Shown: positions 1 to 9,915 of the stretch, in pieces
How positions within the stretch are numbered: position 1 is the stretch's first letter
Layout of the letters: every line of letters starts with the position of its first letter
Notes under the pieces: model-generated
Seen by the model: only the letters and a program-made list of their open reading frames with translations
Databases searched by the model: none
Told to the model about the DNA's origin: nothing
Made by a program: the position numbers and the translations under genes
Assembly (NCBI RefSeq): GCF_014268595.2
Contig: NZ_CP077091.1
Span: forward strand, 5,066,001-5,130,000
Source: Pseudomonas hamedanensis
GTDB lineage: Bacteria > Pseudomonadota > Gammaproteobacteria > Pseudomonadales > Pseudomonadaceae
Length of the DNA stretch: 64,000 bases
Direction: 5' to 3'

Positions 1-440
1 ATCTGCGGCACCATCACCCGGAAGAACACCTGAAAACTGCTCATGCCGTACGCCACGCCCGCTTCGGCCTGGCCCTTGGGGATCGCCATGAACGCGCCGC
101 GAAAGGTTTCCGACAGGTACGCACCGAAGATGAAACCGAGGGTGCCGATACCGGCGGCCAGCGGGTTCAGGTCGATGTAGTCGTCATAGCCGAGCATCGG
201 TGCGACGCGGTTGAGCAGATCCTGACCGCCGTAGAAGATCAGCAGGATCAGCACCAGATCGGGAATCCCGCGGATCACCGTGGAATACAAATCGCCCAGC
301 CACGCCAGCCAGCGCACCGGCGACAGGCGCAACGCGACACCGATCAGCCCGAGAACGATGGCCAGGGCCATGGACGACAAGGCGAGCTGAAGCGTCAGCC
401 ATGCGCCATCGAGGATGACAGCCCCGTAGCCTTTCAACAT
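1..440 (-). CDS. aotQ: Basic amino-acid ABC transporter permease (AotQ/HisQ type), partial
   Basis: This is the N-terminal ~146 residues of an inner-membrane permease of the His/Arg/Orn polar amino-acid uptake family; the rest lies beyond the left edge. It starts MLKGYGAVILDGAWLTLQ, followed by hydrophobic helices, and contains RGIPDLVLILL and SETFRGAFMAIPKGQ, the conserved loop and EAA-type region of HisQ/AotQ permeases. The start is preceded on the minus strand by GAGGACC. It lies 91 bp downstream of the binding-protein gene at 532-1305 and is probably co-transcribed with it, separated by a hairpin. Arginine/ornithine specificity is inferred from similarity to Pseudomonas AotJQMP and is not proven here. 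Confidence 0.85.
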   Translation of the reverse strand, partial: MLKGYGAVILDGAWLTLQLALSSMALAIVLGLIGVALRLSPVRWLAWLGDLYSTVIRGIPDLVLILLIFYGGQDLLNRVAPMLGYDDYIDLNPLAAGIGTLGFIFGAYLSETFRGAFMAIPKGQAEAGVAYGMSSFQVFFRVMVPQ

Positions 441-466
441 GATTCAGGTCCTCGAAAGTTGGGATG

Positions 467-509
467 AAAAAATGGCGCAAACCGCAGAGATTCTGTTGCT
501 TGCGCCATT
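467..509 (-). terminator. Intercistronic hairpin with T-run between aotJ and aotQ (attenuator or mRNA stabiliser)
   Basis: Positions 471-480 (AATGGCGCAA) and 500-509 (TTGCGCCATT) form a perfect 10-bp inverted repeat with a 19-nt loop. On the transcribed minus strand the second arm runs into a T-rich stretch, as in a leaky intrinsic terminator. Such hairpins after a binding-protein gene commonly keep that gene more highly expressed than its permeases. Confidence 0.6.
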
Positions 510-531
510 TCGGACTTGTCGCAGAGACGTC

Positions 532-1305
532 TTACTTGCCGTAGATATCGAAGGCGAAGTATTTGTCCTGGATTGCTTTGTATTTGCCGTTTTCGCGGAT
601 CGCCACGATGGCCGTGTTGATTTTCTCTTTCAGGGCGTCGCCCTTGCGCACTGCGATGCCAACGCCGTCGCCGAAGTATTTGACGTCGGTGAACGCCGGG
701 CCAACGAAGGCGAAACCTTTGCCGGCGTCGGTTTTCAGGAAGCCGTCATCGAGCAGGGTGGCATCGGCCACGGTGCCGTCGAGGCGACCGGCGGCGACGT
801 CGAGGTAGATTTCGTTCTGCGAACCGTACGGCTTGATTTCGGCACCCAGCGGAGCCAGCACTTCGCGGGCGAAACGCTCGTGGATCGAGCCGCGTTGTAC
901 GCCGATGTTCTTGCCTTTGAGCTCAGCCAGACCTTCGCTGACCTGAGTACCGGCCTTCATGACCAGACGTGCCGGGGTGTTGTAGTACTTGTTGGTGAAG
1001 TCGACCGACTTCTTGCGATCTTCGGTGATCGACATCGACGACAGGATCGCGTCGATCTTGCGCACTTTCAGTGCCGGGATCAGGCCGTCGAACTCTTGCT
1101 CGACCCACACGCACTTGACCTTCATTTCTTCGCACAGCGCGTTGCCGATGTCGTAGTCGAAACCGACGATGCTGCCGTCCGGCGCTTTCGAGGCGAACGG
1201 AGGGTAAGCCGCTTCGATACCGATCTTCACAGGCTTTTCGTCAGCGACGGCATTCAGCGACAGCACGGACAGTGCCAGGGCGCCAAGCAGCACAAGTTTC
1301 TTCAT
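532..1305 (-). CDS. aotJ: Periplasmic arginine/ornithine-type binding protein
   Basis: This is a 257-aa solute-binding protein of the SBP_bac_3 family (HisJ/LAO/AotJ type). It begins [23 protein letters not shown], a clear Sec signal peptide cleaved after the Ala residues. The mature part has hallmark segments [30 protein letters not shown] and [15 protein letters not shown], which form the amino-acid binding cleft of the family. The ATG at 1305 was chosen because GGAG lies just upstream and the signal peptide starts there; a longer frame to 1461 has no supporting RBS. It feeds the permease gene at 1-440. The exact basic amino-acid preference is an inference. Confidence 0.9.
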   Translation of the reverse strand: MKKLVLLGALALSVLSLNAVADEKPVKIGIEAAYPPFASKAPDGSIVGFDYDIGNALCEEMKVKCVWVEQEFDGLIPALKVRKIDAILSSMSITEDRKKSVDFTNKYYNTPARLVMKAGTQVSEGLAELKGKNIGVQRGSIHERFAREVLAPLGAEIKPYGSQNEIYLDVAAGRLDGTVADATLLDDGFLKTDAGKGFAFVGPAFTDVKYFGDGVGIAVRKGDALKEKINTAIVAIRENGKYKAIQDKYFAFDIYGK

Positions 1306-1963
1306 CTTGGGACTCCATCGGTAAAGGGCAAAAACGGCAGAGTGAGCAACAGCCCAATATGCGAATGGTGAATCAGGAAATCGGTGCCGCATCGGTGGGA
1401 AATTTCCGATTGAAACCGAAGGAGGTTTCAACATCAGCCACGATGAGCGAGTGATCGGCATTCTAACGACAGGCCCGAAGCCGATATTTCTTCAATGCGA
1501 CAACTAATTACAGATGCACTGAGAAAGCGACTTGAGCTCATTGACAGCCCTGCAATTTCATGCAAGAGCGAAAGACAGTGAACCGATCTATGCTGCAAAT
1601 TGCGGGCCTATTATTCGCAAACCCTTCTAATCCGGCAAGCGTAGCGTTATGTCTAATTTTTCACCGGGGGGTTTAAGGCTCTAAACCGGGGCGTGGCGTT
1701 TCCCTTCGCCCCGTTGCGGGGCGGGCGGTTACACATTGGGCTGTGCTGGGTAACAACGGGAAAGGTCCTGCAGCGCAGGTCGATAATTATTGGTTGGGCG
1801 GTTTCGGTTTCCTACAGGCGGCCACAGCGGTGTCTGACAGATTGCTATCGCGAGCTGGCTCACTCCTACAGTTGACGGCATTCCAACTGAAGAAACTCGA
1901 TCCATTGTAGGAGTGAGCCTGCTCGCGAAGAGGCCAGCCCAGCCACCATAAAACACCCAGCCA
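1306..1963. other. Intergenic region with no supported gene
   Basis: About 660 bp separate the aotJ start from the acs terminator. It should hold the aotJ promoter. Apart from a REP doublet near 1845-1930, no coding frame has a convincing RBS or recognisable product. A 60-codon plus-strand frame at 1693-1875 was seen but is unsupported. Confidence 0.5.
1845..1930. repeat. REP doublet
   Basis: Two facing REP arms: TATCGCGAGCTGGCTCACTC near 1846 and a TGTAGGAGTGAGCCTGCTCG-type arm near 1906, separated by about 35 bp. It is one of more than a dozen copies in this window. Confidence 0.85.
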
Positions 1964-2001
1964 CAAAAAAGCCCCATCCGGCATCACCAGACAGGGCTTT
2001 T
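1964..2001 (-). terminator. Intrinsic terminator of acs
   Basis: On the minus strand an AAAAGCCC arm pairs with GGGCTTTT across a short interrupted stem and is followed by a T-run, starting about 15 bp after the acs stop codon. Confidence 0.75.
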
Positions 2002-2015
2002 CACACTGCTATGGC

Positions 2016-3971
<1,956 letters not shown>

Positions 3972-4360
3972 CTTTCCTACCTCGGTGTAATAGTTGTTTT
4001 TGTATAACCCCGTTGTAGCCGGGTGGGCCCCATAGAACCATTCGACGATGGTAGTAACAAGCCCCTACAAAATATCCAGACATCCACCTTTGCTGACTTG
4101 AAATACCCTTTCGAGCCACATGCGATCCTTGTGGGAGCTTGCCTGCAAGCGATGCAAACACCACGGTGTGTCAGACAAACCCACCCAGCCGATTGTTACC
4201 AAATCTGCGAAAAGTGTTTATCAAAACCCGCTCTGTTTACCCTCGCCTCGTCCCCCTAAAATTCACCTCGCCAACAAGGCAAACGCGATTAACAACGTTA
4301 CAGCCCCCACGAAGGCCGTTAATCCAGCTCTCCAAGTAACGCACCAAGCATGAAGCTCCA
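3972..4360. other. Intergenic region upstream of acs and the DUF2790 gene
   Basis: The region between divergent acs (minus) and the DUF2790 gene (plus) must hold both promoters. It carries one single REP-like half site near 4130-4157 (TGTGGGAGCTTGCCTGCAAG). No credible coding frame was seen. Confidence 0.5.
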
Positions 4361-4385
4361 CACGCAACCCTAAAAAGGTTGCGTG
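4361..4385 (+). promoter_or_regulatory. Perfect 9-bp hairpin in the DUF2790 leader
   Basis: CACGCAACC at 4361-4369 and GGTTGCGTG at 4377-4385 form a perfect inverted repeat around a 7-nt A-rich loop, ending 32 bp before the ATG at 4418. There is no T-run, so it is more likely an operator or a leader hairpin than a terminator. Confidence 0.5.
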
Positions 4386-4417
4386 ACCCCACTCGACCTC
4401 AAAAAGGTGAATCAGAA

Positions 4418-4678
4418 ATGAAAGCTTTATTAGTTCTGGCCCTCAGCAGTCTGTGCGCAACCGCCATGGCAGACGAGGCCCAGACTGATGTCGCACAGCA
4501 GCAACCGGTTATCGAGCAATACACTTACTCCACGCACCTGGACATCGCCAAAGTTGTTTCGATGAGTGAAGTTCCGAATGTCTGCGAAGTAGTACCGGCA
4601 AAAATGGAATACGACGACTCCAAAGGTCAGCGCCACATTCTGCGCTACAGCATCATGGGCAACGGCTGCACCAATTGA
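4418..4678 (+). CDS. DUF2790 family small secreted protein
   Basis: An 86-aa protein starting MKALLVLALSSLCATAMADE, a Sec signal peptide ending in AMA. The mature part has the DUF2790 pattern: a Tyr-rich stretch (IEQYTYSTHLDIAKVVSMSE), VCEVVPAKMEYDDSKGQRH and YSIMGNGCTN, with two cysteines likely to form a disulphide. The family is small, periplasmic, largely confined to Pseudomonas and often metal-responsive; its biochemical role is unknown. The internal ATG at 4418 was chosen over 4379 because AAGGTG precedes it and the signal peptide begins there. Confidence 0.85.
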   Translation: MKALLVLALSSLCATAMADEAQTDVAQQQPVIEQYTYSTHLDIAKVVSMSEVPNVCEVVPAKMEYDDSKGQRHILRYSIMGNGCTN

Positions 4679-4784
4679 ATCAGACTGCACCGAATCGGAC
4701 CGTTCAGCGCAACATTAAAGGTCGATTTCAGCCCGGCTTCGGTCGGGCTCAGTTGTGTCTGAAGCCTGCAAAAAGGCTTGCAAA

Positions 4785-4800
4785 ACACTAGATGTAGTGA
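4785..4800. promoter_or_regulatory. Putative NrdR box
   Basis: ACACTAGATGTAGTGA is a near-perfect palindrome (CACTA-N-AT-N-TAGTG) that matches the published shape of NrdR repressor sites (acaCwAtATaTwGtgt). It lies about 430 bp before nrdB. Only one clear box was found, whereas NrdR sites usually occur in pairs about 30 bp apart. Confidence 0.55.
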
Positions 4801-5162
4801 ATCGAGCGATTTTTTGACTATTTTTTGAGCAAAAAACCGCTTGCCAAAAAAATAACAAAAAAAAATCTGACGGCGTCCACTCCACGCAAAGCCCTGTAAA
4901 CCCTCGGTCGGACCCAAATCGCCCCCCTCCTCGGCCCCTCCATGAGCCGATTCGCCGCACCACGGCGGTAAAAATTTCCCTATAATGCCGCCCTATACGG
5001 GTCAGCAATATTCCCTTACAGGGATCAAAAGCCAATCTGAAGCCCCGCAGCAGCGCCCGACGCTGATTGCGCCCATCAGAGGCTCTCGGAGCCCGTCAAA
5101 ATTTCTGTTTATTTGCCTGCGTGCATCGCTGCAAAAAACGACATCCAACGCGGTCTGTATGA
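4801..5162 (+). promoter_or_regulatory. Long leader/promoter region of nrdB
   Basis: This region starts with an A/T-rich run (4810-4865), then a TATAAT hexamer at 4981-4986 without a good -35 partner, then several small GC hairpins such as CAGCG-CGCTG and GGCTC-GAGCC. The only open plus-strand frame (4985-5170) has no RBS and is not called. A long untranslated leader is the simplest reading. Confidence 0.4.
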
Positions 5163-5197
5163 CCGTGTGAAAAACCAACCAATCAGGTTTCACACGG
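5163..5197 (+). promoter_or_regulatory. 10-bp perfect hairpin just upstream of the nrdB RBS
   Basis: CCGTGTGAAA (5163-5172) and TTTCACACGG (5188-5197) are perfectly complementary around a 15-nt loop. The hairpin ends about 16 bp before the CAGGAG ribosome-binding site. There is no T-run. A post-transcriptional control element is possible. Confidence 0.45.
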
Positions 5198-5229
5198 GCG
5201 ACAGGCCCTCACGCAGGAGACGACACGTC

Positions 5230-6480
5230 ATGCTGAGCTGGGACGAATTCGATAAAGAAGACAGTGAAGTCGCAACCGTGAAAGGCGCCAACGCCGGCCA
5301 CGCAAGCGAAGCCAACATGGACCGCCTCGACAACGCTGGCGGCGCCGCGGCGCTCGAAGCCCGCGCCGTGACCGCCGACGACTCGGCCGCCGTGGCCCGC
5401 GCCAAGGCTGCACTGAACTCCCTCGACGTCGCCGAAGGCCTTGCCGAACTCGAAGGCGCTTCCGCCCGTGTCGCCGTTGACGAAAAGCGCATGATCAACT
5501 GCCGCGCCGACCTCAACCAACTCGTGCCATTCAAGTACGACTGGGCCTGGCAGAAATATCTGGACGGTTGCGCAAACCACTGGATGCCGCAAGAAGTCAA
5601 CATGACCGCCGACATCGCCCTCTGGAAAGATCCGGAAGGCCTGACCGACGACGAGCGCCGCATCGTCATGCGCAACCTCGGCTTCTTCTCCACCGCCGAC
5701 TCCCTGGTTGCCAACAACCTGGTCCTGGCCGTGTACCGCCTGATCACCAACCCGGAATGCCGCCAGTACATCCTGCGCCAGGCTTTCGAGGAAGCGATCC
5801 ACACCCACGCATACCAGTACTGCATCGAATCGCTGGCCATGGATGAGGGCGAGATCTTCAACATGTACCACGAGATCCCGTCGGTCGCGAAAAAAGCCGC
5901 CTGGGGCCTGAAGTACACCCGTTCGATCTCCGATCCGAAGTTCGAAACCGGCACCCCGGACACCGACAAAGAGTTGCTGCGCAACCTGATCGCCTACTAC
6001 TGCGTTCTGGAAGGCATCTTCTTCTACTGCGGCTTCACCCAAATCCTCTCCATGGGCCGCCGCAACAAAATGACCGGCGTCGCCGAGCAGTTCCAGTACA
6101 TCCTGCGCGACGAATCCATGCACCTGAACTTCGGCATCGACGTGATCAACCAGATCAAAATCGAAAACCCGCACTTGTGGGATGCTGAAATGAAGGAAGA
6201 AGCGACCCAGATGATCCTGCAAGGGACTCAGCTGGAGATTGAATATGCGCGGGATACCATGCCTCGCGGGGTGTTGGGGATGAATGCGGCGATGATGGAG
6301 GACTACCTCAAGTTCATTGCTAACCGTCGTTTGTCGCAGATTGGTTTGAAAGAGGAATATCCAGGGACGACTAACCCGTTCCCTTGGATGAGCGAGATTA
6401 TGGACTTGAAGAAAGAGAAGAATTTCTTTGAGACTCGGGTTATTGAGTATCAGACTGGTGGGGCGTTGAGCTGGGATTGA
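5230..6480 (+). CDS. nrdB: Ribonucleoside-diphosphate reductase class Ia, beta subunit
   Basis: This 416-aa protein is the diiron-tyrosyl radical subunit that, with NrdA, makes deoxyribonucleotides. The radical/iron signature is visible: E188-A-I-H191 with the presumed radical Tyr195 ([11 protein letters not shown]), and the second metal pair E295-S-M-H298 (RDESMHLNF). It has an Ala-rich N-terminal extension of about 70 residues; the length agrees with Pseudomonas NrdB (about 415 aa) rather than E. coli NrdB (376 aa). The start at 5230 follows CAGGAGACGACACGTC. The C-terminus ALSWD would dock to NrdA. No nrdA lies beside it in this window. Confidence 0.96.
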   Translation: MLSWDEFDKEDSEVATVKGANAGHASEANMDRLDNAGGAAALEARAVTADDSAAVARAKAALNSLDVAEGLAELEGASARVAVDEKRMINCRADLNQLVPFKYDWAWQKYLDGCANHWMPQEVNMTADIALWKDPEGLTDDERRIVMRNLGFFSTADSLVANNLVLAVYRLITNPECRQYILRQAFEEAIHTHAYQYCIESLAMDEGEIFNMYHEIPSVAKKAAWGLKYTRSISDPKFETGTPDTDKELLRNLIAYYCVLEGIFFYCGFTQILSMGRRNKMTGVAEQFQYILRDESMHLNFGIDVINQIKIENPHLWDAEMKEEATQMILQGTQLEIEYARDTMPRGVLGMNAAMMEDYLKFIANRRLSQIGLKEEYPGTTNPFPWMSEIMDLKKEKNFFETRVIEYQTGGALSWD

Positions 6481-6487
6481 TAAAATC

Positions 6488-6512
6488 AAGCGGCCCTATG
6501 GGCCGCTTTTTT
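6488..6512 (+). terminator. Intrinsic terminator of nrdB
   Basis: AGCGGCCC and GGGCCGCT flank a 3-nt loop and are followed by a run of T residues, 8 bp after the nrdB stop. Confidence 0.93.
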
Positions 6513-6522
6513 GAGGGCGGAT

Positions 6523-6945
6523 ATGTTTTTATATAACGAATATTCATTTTATGAATTAGGTAAAACAGCCACAGGGAAAAATCAAAAAACTCTCTTGGCC
6601 GTTACTTACTGTACATTGGTTACGGTGGAGCTAATACTAAAAAGAGTTTTAAGCATCTCAGGAAATCATGACATTCCTGCAATGTTGAAAAATGCCTGCT
6701 CAGTAAAACCGAAACACCAAATTCAGCTCACAACATTTTCTCGCCAACTTAGAAACTCCCTGCAATCAATCTACGTCCAAGACAAATATGGCGGCTCTCG
6801 GCCCGCTCCGAGCGAGTCATACCCATTCATAAGATATTTCAGACATAACTCAGACTGGCCATCACCAAGCCAAGCCGAAGATGAAATATTTGCTCTACTA
6901 AATGATGCAAAACAAATTCAAGCCTTTCTAAAGAAAAATTTCTAG
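6523..6945 (+). CDS. Small helical protein (HEPN-like?) of a two-gene AT-rich cassette
   Basis: A 140-aa protein of unknown function. It is predicted mostly helical, with a segment LLAVTYCTLVTVELILKRVL that resembles the conserved helix of HEPN-fold proteins. The catalytic RxxxxH motif of HEPN RNases is not present, so a nuclease role is not supported. GAGG lies 6 bp before the ATG at 6523; an upstream TTG (6511) falls inside the nrdB terminator and is unlikely to be used. It is followed after 9 bp by the large NTPase gene, so the two should be one operon. Base composition is clearly more AT-rich than the nrdB side, which points to horizontal acquisition. Confidence 0.6.
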   Translation: MFLYNEYSFYELGKTATGKNQKTLLAVTYCTLVTVELILKRVLSISGNHDIPAMLKNACSVKPKHQIQLTTFSRQLRNSLQSIYVQDKYGGSRPAPSESYPFIRYFRHNSDWPSPSQAEDEIFALLNDAKQIQAFLKKNF

Positions 6946-6954
6946 AGAGCCACG

Positions 6955-9468
6955 ATGATTACTACTCACGAACTTATTGCTAAGCTTAACGAGAGCGGAG
7001 TCGAGTTCTCTGTTAAATACCTCCACCCCAACCTTTACATCATCAATGTCGACGAGCGATACAGCAACACTGAAAACGACCAAAGAATAGAGCTATTTGC
7101 AGCGCAAGTTAACATTGCTACGCAGGATTTCATTGAGCTTGAACACAATAGCAGTATTCAGTTATGTTTAGTCACGCCAGAAGAGCGTAACTCTGATTAT
7201 TCATTCCTAGATGAAGAAAACAAAAGACATCACTGGATCGAAGTCCTATCTGGCGCAAAACAAGAAAACACTAATACTGCAAGAAGCTTCAAAACCTTGC
7301 ATTTTTATGGTTACAAAGGAGGTCAAGCGCGCTCTACCGTTCTTGGCGTTCTTTCAAAATTTCTTGCAGATCAAGGCTATAAAATACTCATCATAGATGC
7401 AGATATTGAAGCACCTTCCCTCGACAAAATCTTCCAAACCAAAACCACAAGACTTTCAGAAACCTTGCTGGGAATTTGTCACTTCAGAACAGAAGTAAGC
7501 ACAGCAAACGCTTACACACAAAAAAATGGAAAAATTGATCTCATAGCGTGCCGACCTGACAACGAAACATTTGATATTGATTTTTCCACTTTCTCACTGC
7601 ACACATCTTTAGATCCCGTAATCTTAAAGAATGGGCTAACAAGAATTGGCGATTTCGCCGAGAGTTTTGGCTACGATTTTGTTTTTATAGATCATCGCAC
7701 GGGAATCTCTGGTTCCGTTATCCCTCTCGCACTCAGCCTTCCGGGCCCGGTCATTTCGTTTGCTCGAAGAGACACTCAGTCTCTATCTGGAGCTCGAATT
7801 TTTAAATCGCTATTCAACCTAAATAGTGGCCCCCCCGGAATTTATGTAAGTTTCTCTCTTGACCCGGAATTTAAAAGAACCGGCCTAAGCCAAGAAGCAC
7901 TTAAGATCCAAGAAGAACTCCTGATGCAGTTCCCGGAGGGCTTTCGCGCGGATGTGGAAGATGCCATTGATAGTTACTGGATTGATTGGTTCCACAATAA
8001 ATCGCTCGTTAGTGGAACCATCCCAGACATAAGAAAATTAAACCCTGAAAACCTTTCTGCGATTAGGGAAATCTCCTCCGTTCTTGGCCTCTCCAATGAG
8101 CCACCACACCTGAGTAAACCTGAGACCCCGCCAATAGATCAGCCATTAACCAGCAGTGGTTCGACAGATCCTGGAATATATCTAGAAGCAGATTTTTTGA
8201 AACGCCTGCTTTCACCAAACTCTCCTATTAATTACATTTTGGGTCGCAAGGGAACTGGCAAAACCAGGCTCGTTAGAGAGCTGCACGCTCGCGGACTGGG
8301 GCGTCCTATTCTAACTGCAGCAGATTACAATCACGATGGAGGCATTGGCTCTGCTGCTGCCTGTTTCAAAACCCTAGTAGATCGCCGCCGAGGATCTCCG
8401 CAATCCATTTGGTGCGCATTACTTCACGCAGCAATTGAATCAAACTACGCAACCGCTCAAACACTCACCATGGAAGAGTCAATCACAAAAAACATAGACA
8501 GAGAAATAACTTTTCAAGACATAAAAACACTATTAAACGACCAAAACTACCAAACCGATCATTTTACATTTTTAGTTGATGGCATTGAAACTGCTTTTCC
8601 ATCGAACGAAATAAAAAAGAACATTGAATCACTATTCAGCTTCTTACTGACAATACAATCGGATTCATTTCTTTCTCAAAAAATTACGATCCGCTTATTT
8701 ATTCGTAGCGACTTAGCAAAAAATGCCATAGAAAACATAGAACAGCAATTAGACGGACGAACTATAAATCTCGTATGGGATGAGCAGTCTATATTCAACT
8801 TTGTACTGCTTAGAATAAATCAAAAAAACTGGTTTAGAACTCGTTTCCCAGAGGCATGCGAAAAACTTAAGCTCCACGAAGACAGGCTCAAAAGCGGAAA
8901 CATTACTGCCGATGAGTACGAACCTTTATTAATGGAGTTTTTTCCATTAAAACTGAGAGCAAGCAACATTCAAACAATCACTTTTCTACGAACATATTTT
9001 TCCGACACTGTGGACTCAACCTACTCACCAAGACTTTATGATCGCTTCTTAGAATTTTTGACAGATCGCGAAAAAGTCCGAGTAAAAGAAAGTGAAATAC
9101 TTGAAAGCCATCGACTTGGCCAAAAGCTAATATCACAGGCACATCAAGCAGCTTCTGAATATTACCTCAGCGAAGTTTCTGCGGAACTCAAGTACATGTT
9201 AAACCCTGAAGTAGACATTCAAAAGTTTACTGAGGGCTTCAATGGACTTTCAACACCTTTCAACGTTGAAGTATGTGTTCGACTACTTCATGAAAAGACT
9301 CGCATTGAGACGTCGTTGGTCAGGGAGTCAATGAATATAATGAAAGACATAGGCATGTTTGAACTCAGACCTGGATTTTCCGAGCAATGGCGAGTTGGAA
9401 GGTTATTTAAAAGTTCTCTCGGCATGAAATATGTTCGAGGAACAAAACTTACATCAGAAGTCAACTAA
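6955..9468 (+). CDS. 837-aa protein with a ParA/MinD-like domain and a second P-loop NTPase domain
   Basis: Two nucleotide-binding modules are visible. The first has a deviant Walker A KGGQARST (residues 121-128) followed by KILIIDADIEAPSLD, the arrangement of ParA/MinD-like NTPases, although the usual GK[ST] lysine is replaced by Arg. The second has a canonical Walker A GRKGTGKT (430-437) and a Walker B-like strand FLVDGIE around Asp542, resembling Sll1717-type or STAND-like P-loop ATPases. A charged C-terminal part may be a winged-helix region. The gene is AT-rich and is paired with the small gene at 6523-6945. Such paired large NTPases are common in phage-defence islands, but no named system could be assigned from sequence alone. 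Confidence 0.75.
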   Translation: MITTHELIAKLNESGVEFSVKYLHPNLYIINVDERYSNTENDQRIELFAAQVNIATQDFIELEHNSSIQLCLVTPEERNSDYSFLDEENKRHHWIEVLSGAKQENTNTARSFKTLHFYGYKGGQARSTVLGVLSKFLADQGYKILIIDADIEAPSLDKIFQTKTTRLSETLLGICHFRTEVSTANAYTQKNGKIDLIACRPDNETFDIDFSTFSLHTSLDPVILKNGLTRIGDFAESFGYDFVFIDHRTGISGSVIPLALSLPGPVISFARRDTQSLSGARIFKSLFNLNSGPPGIYVSFSLDPEFKRTGLSQEALKIQEELLMQFPEGFRADVEDAIDSYWIDWFHNKSLVSGTIPDIRKLNPENLSAIREISSVLGLSNEPPHLSKPETPPIDQPLTSSGSTDPGIYLEADFLKRLLSPNSPINYILGRKGTGKTRLVRELHARGLGRPILTAADYNHDGGIGSAAACFKTLVDRRRGSPQSIWCALLHAAIESNYATAQTLTMEESITKNIDREITFQDIKTLLNDQNYQTDHFTFLVDGIETAFPSNEIKKNIESLFSFLLTIQSDSFLSQKITIRLFIRSDLAKNAIENIEQQLDGRTINLVWDEQSIFNFVLLRINQKNWFRTRFPEACEKLKLHEDRLKSGNITADEYEPLLMEFFPLKLRASNIQTITFLRTYFSDTVDSTYSPRLYDRFLEFLTDREKVRVKESEILESHRLGQKLISQAHQAASEYYLSEVSAELKYMLNPEVDIQKFTEGFNGLSTPFNVEVCVRLLHEKTRIETSLVRESMNIMKDIGMFELRPGFSEQWRVGRLFKSSLGMKYVRGTKLTSEVN

Positions 9469-9477
9469 GAAGTCTCA

Positions 9478-9509
9478 CCAGGTGGAACTCCCGCACGGGC
9501 TCCACCTGG
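9478..9509 (+). terminator. Strong hairpin after the NTPase gene
   Basis: CCAGGTGGA (9478-9486) and TCCACCTGG (9501-9509) are perfectly complementary, with an inner CCCG/CGGG pairing, starting 9 bp past the stop codon. It has no clear T-run, so termination efficiency is uncertain. Confidence 0.5.
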
Positions 9510-9605
9510 AAATTAGCTCTGAAATACCAGACCCGAATAGAAAACTTTCAAACATCCTCAATAGATAACTTGACCGATCTAGGTCTATTTAATACTCTCT
9601 TCACT

Positions 9606-9666
9606 CCGGCGCCTAAGAAACGCCTCAAGTAGCGGCCTGACCGCTCCCGAAAGATGCGGCTTTTTT
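9606..9666 (+). promoter_or_regulatory. First C4 target-like repeat (a1/b1) and adjoining hairpin with T-run
   Basis: CGGCGCC-TAAGAAA-C-TCAAGTAG at about 9607-9632 is the upstream copy of a sequence repeated at 9777-9814. It is followed by AGCGG-CCTGA-CCGCT and a T-run at 9661-9666, which could act as a terminator. In phage P1 the c4 RNA is likewise flanked by two copies of its target. Confidence 0.5.
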
Positions 9667-9707
9667 GTGCCTATGGATTCCTCGTGGGCGTAAAACACCT
9701 CTGCTAT

Positions 9708-9782
9708 GTCGGGAGTGGGCTAATACAAGACCCGTAAGGGGAATATGTCCGGCCTTCTACTTGGGGTTTCTTAACTCCCGGC
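9708..9782 (+). ncRNA. c4: C4-type antisense RNA
   Basis: A closing stem of 9 pairs (GTCGGGAGT at 9708-9716 with ACTCCCGGC at 9774-9782, one G-U) encloses a GGGCTAATACAAGACCC hairpin and a CCCGTAAGGGG hairpin. This is the compact fold known for C4 antisense RNAs of P1/P7-like prophages. Its 3' part (9753-9773) is complementary to TAAGAAA and AAGTA blocks present both at 9614-9632 and at 9793-9814. The second site covers the AAGG ribosome-binding site of the leader ORF. Its position before a Bro-N antirepressor-type gene supports the call; a covariance-model search was not possible. Confidence 0.7.
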
Positions 9783-9814
9783 GCCTTAGCCCTAAGAAAG
9801 CTATCAAGTAAAGG
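9776..9814 (+). promoter_or_regulatory. Second C4 target-like repeat (a2/b2) covering a ribosome-binding site
   Basis: This is the downstream copy of the 9607-9632 repeat: GGCGCC, then TAAGAAAG, then TCAAGTAAAGG. The terminal AAGG is the Shine-Dalgarno of the leader ORF starting at 9823, so C4 pairing here would block its translation. Confidence 0.5.
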
Positions 9815-9822
9815 TAATGGAT

Positions 9823-9915
9823 ATGCCTAAGTATTTTCTCTTCTGCATGAAGGAAATCGCCTACAGCTCTGCTGCTGAAATTATGCTTCCTATTCGGGAG
9901 GCTGATCATGCCTGA
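9823..9915 (+). CDS. icd-like leader peptide overlapping the Bro-N gene
   Basis: A 30-codon frame beginning MPKYFLFCMKEIAYSS and ending READHA, with its TGA (9913-9915) just inside the next gene, whose ATG is at 9908. AAGG lies 8 bp before the ATG; an in-frame ATG at 9817 is too close to it. In P1, the short icd frame overlaps ant and must be translated for ant expression. The same overlap and the C4 target on its RBS suggest the same coupling here. Too short for homology evidence. Confidence 0.5.
   Translation: MPKYFLFCMKEIAYSSAAEIMLPIREADHA

Noticed and set aside
1693..1875. 60-codon frame in the aotJ-acs gap
   Set aside because: No RBS, no motif, and it runs into a REP doublet.
4985..5170. 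61-codon frame in the nrdB leader as a leader peptide
   Set aside because: Its stop falls in the 5163-5197 hairpin, but there is no ribosome-binding site and codon use is not gene-like.
5209..6489. 426-codon minus-strand frame opposite nrdB
   Set aside because: Antisense shadow of nrdB; no RBS or recognisable domain.
6523..6945. Catalytic HEPN ribonuclease
   Set aside because: The expected RxxxxH motif is absent, so only a HEPN-like fold can be suggested.
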